62,043 bases of DNA. Source: an uncultured Bacteroidales bacterium. Lineage in GTDB: Bacteria; Bacteroidota; Bacteroidia; Bacteroidales; Paludibacteraceae. The translations under genes and the position numbers were made by a program. The DNA is taken from assembly GCA_937907165.1 (NCBI GenBank), contig CALCUH010000093.1:1-62043 (forward strand), given 5' to 3'. The notes beneath the pieces were generated by a model. The model searched no databases. It had not been told where the DNA came from and was given only the letters and a program-made list of their open reading frames with translations. Of this stretch, positions 58,084 to 62,043 are shown piece by piece. Position 1 is the stretch's first letter, and every line of letters starts with the position of its first letter.

Positions 58084-59946
58084 ATGAAACGATTATTATT
58101 ATTTTTTTCTTTTTTGACTGTTGCCTTCGGCGTCTACGCTGATGACGGTGGTGTTTATAATGTTGAAGATTGGACCTATGGCAATATCTATGTGAAGGAG
58201 CCCAATGACAAGATTGCTCTGGAGAAGGAGCTGATGGTGTGTGGAATGGATAGTATCACGGCAGTTTTTGTTTTCAAGAACACAACGGACGACACTGTTA
58301 CCGTGGATTGCGCATTCCCGGTGGATGTGAATTTGCCATATACCTGTGAAAAGGATATTGGGTTTCTTTATGAATGTTATTCTCTTCGTGTCTTGAAGAT
58401 GTTATTAGGCACAAAAGACACGTCTGATTTAATGGAAGTGGTTGGAAATGATGAATATAGAGTTGGAAGTTTGACTGATAGATATCCGTTGGTATTGGAC
58501 AAGCGTGTTGGTGAGTTGCTTAAAAAGCACGACAAGGAATTAAGAATAATGAGTTTTGATCATTACAATCTATATATGGACTCTGTGCTGACTGGGGAGA
58601 ATTCCAGGTTCAGTCCTAATTGTCATATTATTCAGGATGGGAAATCCGTTGGCGTTTTGAATGTTGGAATAGAGAGCGCAGTCTCCTTCAATGAGGTTGC
58701 TATGAGGTTTCATTTCCATCATCGTTTATCTTTTTTGCCTAATGCCTATTCCAAAGTGATCGTTAAATATGCTGTGGAGTCTCTTATACATGATTATAAC
58801 GGAAGTTATGGCTATTATTATGATATTTCTACGGGTGGGACTTGGAAGGGTACTATTCGCTCGTTTATGGCGGTTGTGAAAAATTTTGATATGACCAGTG
58901 TTTCTAAGGATAACTCTAACCGACGATTCGATTATTTATGTTGCGATGAATTAGAGCATTCTGGAATCTATTACAAGAGAAATTACAAACCGGAGAAGGG
59001 AGACTACTTCCGTTTTTTTCAAAATTATCGTGTCGGATATGATCACGATTGTTTTCCTAATCCTATTTATAAGCCCCTTGAATCAATTCAGTTGAAAGAT
59101 GTCCGTTCTTCATCATGGATAAACGCTAGTGCGGTGATGGATAGGAACCAATTTACTTCCAGCGCAATTGTCGATTGGGAAAACGCCACGTTAGAATTCG
59201 TTTTGCCTCAAGATGGGTGGGGTCCTTTTATTTTTAATGGCACGAATGGGGGAAGCGATACGGAGGCGGATTTGGTCGCTTTCCAACAATTGGGGAAACC
59301 AGAGAATGGCTTTTATTTGACTATTCATGGAGAGGAAGAAACTGATGAGCCCTTCTATTCGTCTATTTATAACATGAATTGGGTAAAAAAGGTTAAGTTT
59401 GAAGCACTTGAAAATAGGAAGGGAAAAATTTCTTATTCGTATGATGTGGATAAAGAAAATATGCGTGTGTTCCCATATTTGTATAGTTGGACACGTATAA
59501 ATAATTGTGTCAGTGGTGCGAACTATTTTCCTGCCGGACGTTATCGTTTGACAATCGAAGATTGTTATCCGGGACTTATATGTCAGGATACAACGTACAT
59601 TGCTGAATTTTGGTTCTTGCCGATTCCTTCAGATATGAAGGATATGGTGGTAGAAGACGGGCAAAGTAGATTCCCAATATTTCAGCACGTTTTCGAGTGT
59701 TTGAATAGTCCCTATGATTATTTTTATACATATGAGTCAAATGTTAATTCGAATAATTTAATTGTGAATGGTAATGAGGGAACAAATGAGCGGCAGATGT
59801 CCGATTCGCTACCGTTATCGGAATCGGATAGTTTAGCCGAGTATGAGAAAGGGGAAAGCCAGTTCCGTACATTCTTTGTTTGTGGTGTGGTTATTCTATT
59901 GCTTGGAATTGGTGGATTTGTTTGGTTGATTAGGAAGAAGAAATAA
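58084..59946 (+). CDS. exported, C-terminally membrane-anchored protein, array copy 1 (intact)
   Basis: 620 residues. A signal peptide (MKRLLLFFSFLTVAFGVYA) is followed by an N-terminal domain with DKIALEKELMVCGMDSITAV and the beta-strand segment VFVFKNTTDDTVTVDCAFPV. A long extracytoplasmic region rich in Tyr, Asp and Asn follows, then a C-terminal membrane helix (near residues 595-615, FFVCGVVILLLGIGGFVWLI) and the basic tail RKKK. The N-terminal domain resembles the DUF4424 kind (an exported protein whose first domain resembles a predicted pilus-like beta sandwich), but I am not sure. The first 240 or so bases are shared with the two other copies at 60004 and 61956. The function is unknown; a surface or periplasmic sensor or adhesin is possible. 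Confidence 0.8.
   Translation: MKRLLLFFSFLTVAFGVYADDGGVYNVEDWTYGNIYVKEPNDKIALEKELMVCGMDSITAVFVFKNTTDDTVTVDCAFPVDVNLPYTCEKDIGFLYECYSLRVLKMLLGTKDTSDLMEVVGNDEYRVGSLTDRYPLVLDKRVGELLKKHDKELRIMSFDHYNLYMDSVLTGENSRFSPNCHIIQDGKSVGVLNVGIESAVSFNEVAMRFHFHHRLSFLPNAYSKVIVKYAVESLIHDYNGSYGYYYDISTGGTWKGTIRSFMAVVKNFDMTSVSKDNSNRRFDYLCCDELEHSGIYYKRNYKPEKGDYFRFFQNYRVGYDHDCFPNPIYKPLESIQLKDVRSSSWINASAVMDRNQFTSSAIVDWENATLEFVLPQDGWGPFIFNGTNGGSDTEADLVAFQQLGKPENGFYLTIHGEEETDEPFYSSIYNMNWVKKVKFEALENRKGKISYSYDVDKENMRVFPYLYSWTRINNCVSGANYFPAGRYRLTIEDCYPGLICQDTTYIAEFWFLPIPSDMKDMVVEDGQSRFPIFQHVFECLNSPYDYFYTYESNVNSNNLIVNGNEGTNERQMSDSLPLSESDSLAEYEKGESQFRTFFVCGVVILLLGIGGFVWLIRKKK
58162..58319 (+). repeat. conserved 158-bp segment shared with the next copy
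   Basis: Matches 60081-60238 with a single substitution (ACA/ACG), synonymous positions included. Right after 58319 the two copies diverge. This is the pattern left by recombination or gene conversion. Confidence 0.85.
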
Positions 59947-60003
59947 TGGAATGGTTATTCGGGAAAATTGCGCTATTTATATTGTCAGAAAAATTTTTAT
60001 AAC

Positions 60004-60513
60004 ATGAAACGATTATTATTATTTTTTCTTTTTTGACGGTTGCCTTCGGCGGCTACGCTGATGACGGCGGCGCTCGTAATGTTGAAGATTGGACCTATGG
60101 CAATATCTATGTGAAGGAGCCCAATGACAAGATTGCTCTGGAGAAGGAGCTGATGGTGTGTGGAATGGATAGTATCACGGCAGTTTTTGTTTTCAAGAAC
60201 ACGACGGACGACACTGTTACCGTGGATTGCGCATTCCCTGTAGATGCGGAATTGCCGTATACGGTAGATTCCAAGAATTGGGATGAAGAGTCTTTTTCTT
60301 TTTATAGAGATAAGTGCTATTCGTATCGAGTTTTGCGGATGTTGTTGGGGAATAAGGATACGTTCGATTTACGTGAGGTGGTAGGCGATTATCAAGTAGA
60401 TTTGAATGAACGCGTGGAGAAGTTAGTTCTACAGCACGAGGTTATGGATTGCCATCATCTCCCTTCTTGTATTAGGAACGGTTGTCGGAATCGTCTATTG
60501 GAAGAGAAAATGA
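60004..60513 (+). pseudogene. array copy 2: frameshifted and internally deleted remnant
   Basis: The first codons match copy 1, but the T-run in the signal-peptide codons has six T (60022-60027) instead of seven, so the ATG at 60004 runs into TGA at codon 11. Downstream, the frame of the mature domain is open from about 60033 and encodes the same N-terminal domain (to about residue 140). It then joins, in another frame, a membrane helix with basic tail (60445-60513, WIAIISLLVLGTVVGIVYW then KRK). About 450 residues present in copy 1 are missing. Two frameshifts and a deletion make a working product unlikely. It could serve as a recombination donor. Confidence 0.8.
60081..60238 (+). repeat. 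conserved 158-bp segment, copy in the remnant gene
   Basis: Matches 58162-58319 with one substitution. See that entry. Confidence 0.85.
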
Positions 60514-60682
60514 TAATTTTGAACGGTTGCTAATAGTCAATAATTTAAAATTCGTTTATTTTTGTTGCGGGTGATGTATTTTTTCTCTAACTTGCCGTTT
60601 TGAATCTATAGAAGCATCCACACGGGTACGAAATATGTGTTTTTAATCGAATTGTAGTATAATTTTCAAATTAATCCATAAA

Positions 60683-61876
60683 ATGGAGTCGGTTGATAAG
60701 AATGTATTGAGAAGGGATGACGTCCCTTTGTCAGAGGAAAAGTCTTTGTCGTATACAATAGATGTTTTGCGTTTCCCTTTGGCGTTGATGGTGATTTTTA
60801 TTCACATGAACCCTGCCATTGTCAGTTTGCACGAGGCTGAATTCCCAATTCTGTCAGGACAGGGAATATTTAACATTGTGTGCATGGCATTGTCGCGTGT
60901 GGTACCTTACATTGCGGTTCCGACTTTTTTCCTCATATCAGGTTTTTTGTTTTTTGTCAATTTCAGAGAGTGGTCATGGGATGGTTATAAGAAGAAGATG
61001 AAATCCAGGCTCCGTTCGCTCGTCATTCCCTATTTTTTATGGAACACGGTCGCATTCATCTTCCTGTTTTTAGGCAAATTGGTTATGAAGAGTTTGCCGG
61101 AGGGCGGATTATTTGCATTCCTAGTTGAAAAGGGCAGCTGGCACATCTATTATGATTCTCATACGTGGGGAGAAGATTTAGTGGATTGGTTGGGCCGTAG
61201 TCTTTATTATGCGGGTCCGATTGACATTCCGTTGTGGTTTTTGCGGGATTTGATATTCGTTTCATTGTGTACTCCTATCATCTATTGGATGGTGAAGAGA
61301 CTAAAGATATTTGTTGTTGGCATCCTATTCCTCGCTTACGTGTCAAAAATCTGGATTTCGATTCCCGGATTCTCTATTGAGGCTGTTTTTTTCTTCACGA
61401 CTGGTGCCTATCTTGCTCTTAATGGATTCAATATCGTCACAATCGTGAAGAAAAGCAAATATGTGCATCTGCCATTGATGGTTATTCTCCTTTGTGCCAT
61501 TGTTTGGTTTAGAGGCGATGGTTCCGCTATAGGGAACAATCTCTTCCCATTCTTTGTTTGTGCCGGAGTCCTCTCCGCTTTTTACATCGCATCCGTCTTT
61601 GTGGAAAAATATAACGTCAGGTCGAAGAAATTGCTTGTGTCGAGTTGTTTCTTTATCTATGCGTTCCATTCGTTGCCTATCTTCCCATATTATGGACATA
61701 CGATGGGCGTGTCCAAATGGTTGATACATACGATTATCCCTGGACAATCGTTGGCGGAAGAGTGGATTGTCTACTTGGCGAGTCCGTTTTTGGCGGCCGC
61801 TATATGTATTCTTGTATTGATGATTCTGAGAAAGATATCTCCTAAATTGGCGCTCCTCTTTTCGGGAAATAAATAG
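60683..61876 (+). CDS. acyltransferase 3 family membrane protein
   Basis: A 397-residue integral membrane acyltransferase of the OafA/OatA type. The start of the fold is SYTIDVLRFPLALMVIFIHM (Arg near residue 35 and the key His near residue 45 are the usual active-site residues), followed by the SGFLFF motif near residue 90, the RLRSLVIPYFLWN block near residue 114, and ten or so hydrophobic segments. These enzymes acetylate or acylate surface polysaccharides, peptidoglycan or lipids. It lies between two copies of the exported protein array. Its function with them is not shown by the sequence. Confidence 0.9.
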   Translation: MESVDKNVLRRDDVPLSEEKSLSYTIDVLRFPLALMVIFIHMNPAIVSLHEAEFPILSGQGIFNIVCMALSRVVPYIAVPTFFLISGFLFFVNFREWSWDGYKKKMKSRLRSLVIPYFLWNTVAFIFLFLGKLVMKSLPEGGLFAFLVEKGSWHIYYDSHTWGEDLVDWLGRSLYYAGPIDIPLWFLRDLIFVSLCTPIIYWMVKRLKIFVVGILFLAYVSKIWISIPGFSIEAVFFFTTGAYLALNGFNIVTIVKKSKYVHLPLMVILLCAIVWFRGDGSAIGNNLFPFFVCAGVLSAFYIASVFVEKYNVRSKKLLVSSCFFIYAFHSLPIFPYYGHTMGVSKWLIHTIIPGQSLAEEWIVYLASPFLAAAICILVLMILRKISPKLALLFSGNK

Positions 61877-61899
61877 TCCGTCCGGTTTAATCCACCGTC

Positions 61900-61927
61900 C
61901 ATTGATGGCTGCCGTTTCCCCTTTTGG
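61900..61927 (+). repeat. upstream block of the surface-protein array, copy 3
   Basis: CATTGATGGCTG followed by CCGTTTCCCCTTTTGG, nearly identical to 58033-58061. It lies about 30 bases before an in-frame ATGAAACGATT sequence. Confidence 0.75.
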
Positions 61928-61955
61928 AGATATGAAACGATTCATTTTCTATAAC

Positions 61956-62043
61956 ATGAAACGATTATTATTATTTTTTTCTTTTTTGACTGTTGCCTTC
62001 GGCGTCAACGCTGATGACGGCGGCGCTCGTAATGTTGAAGATT
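61956..62043 (+). CDS. array copy 3 (5' end only, truncated by window end)
   Basis: Encodes the same signal peptide as copy 1 (MKRLLLFFSFLTVAFGVNA) with seven T (61974-61980) and thus an intact frame, then DDGGARNVED as in copy 2. An in-frame second ATGAAACGATT lies 24 bases upstream at 61932, a duplication of the gene start, so either may be used. The rest of the gene is beyond the window. Confidence 0.75.
   Translation, partial: MKRLLLFFSFLTVAFGVNADDGGARNVED

Overview
The window is a chromosomal segment of a member of the order Bacteroidales (phylum Bacteroidota). The evidence is the recurrent promoter element TAnnTTTG (often TAnnTTCG) a short distance before start codons, weak ribosome binding sites, lineage-typical proteins (DUF4827, DUF5606, DUF3098 and DUF2027-Smr proteins, long signal peptidase I, bifunctional DAHP synthase/chorismate mutase, BspA-like surface protein with a probable type IX secretion tail), and a MutS that reads like Bacteroides MutS. 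Most of the window is ordinary housekeeping DNA of about 45 percent GC. I cannot name a genus.

Region by region. 1-5.2 kb: tail of an unknown protein, cysS, then pheA and DAHP synthase/chorismate mutase preceded by two complete tandem transcription attenuators, and map. 5.4-8.1 kb: two DUF2059-like exported proteins; the first gene is split by an 883-bp GC-rich insertion bounded by a 7-bp direct repeat. 8.3-18.4 kb: rpsF-rpsR-rplI, a MORN-repeat protein, mnmA, dapB, lepB, a DUF3108 protein, an NtrC-type regulator and mutS. 18.4-20.6 kb: tRNA-Gly and tRNA-Leu behind a degenerate tRNA-Gly copy, an Rpn-type nuclease and trmO. 20.7-28.9 kb: a possible small RNA, a two-gene chromate-type transporter, an exported flavodoxin, a PP-loop amidotransferase, a DUF3089 lipoprotein, a QueA paralogue, a NifX-like protein, a DUF2027-Smr protein and a CNNM protein.

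29-35.4 kb is a dense seven-gene leftward operon (DHH phosphoesterase, FKBP-like lipoprotein, DUF4827, TrmH-like methylase, LytM-like protein, dxr, rseP) that joins envelope and isoprenoid functions. 35.5-44.2 kb holds comEC, rpe, tRNA-Pro, DUF1294, rpoZ, bamD, DUF5606, a glycosyltransferase and yraN-sufS-sufE. 44.4-53.6 kb holds hemW, coaD, ftsX, a DUF3098 protein, uppP, truB, queA and ileS; the tightly spaced ftsX-to-queA run links division, the lipid carrier and tRNA modification.

53.7-62 kb is an accessory surface region: a 1200-residue leucine-rich-repeat protein, a DIP1984 protein, then an array of at least three copies of a membrane-anchored exported protein. The copies share an almost identical 5' segment but differ elsewhere; one is a frameshifted, internally deleted remnant, and an acyltransferase gene lies inside the array.

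The observations most worth following are the split DUF2059 gene with its GC-rich insertion, the tandem Tyr/Phe attenuators, the recombining surface-protein array with a T7/T6 tract in the signal-peptide codons, and the GxHH active-site motif in IleRS. No CRISPR array, transposase gene, rRNA gene or replication origin was recognised.
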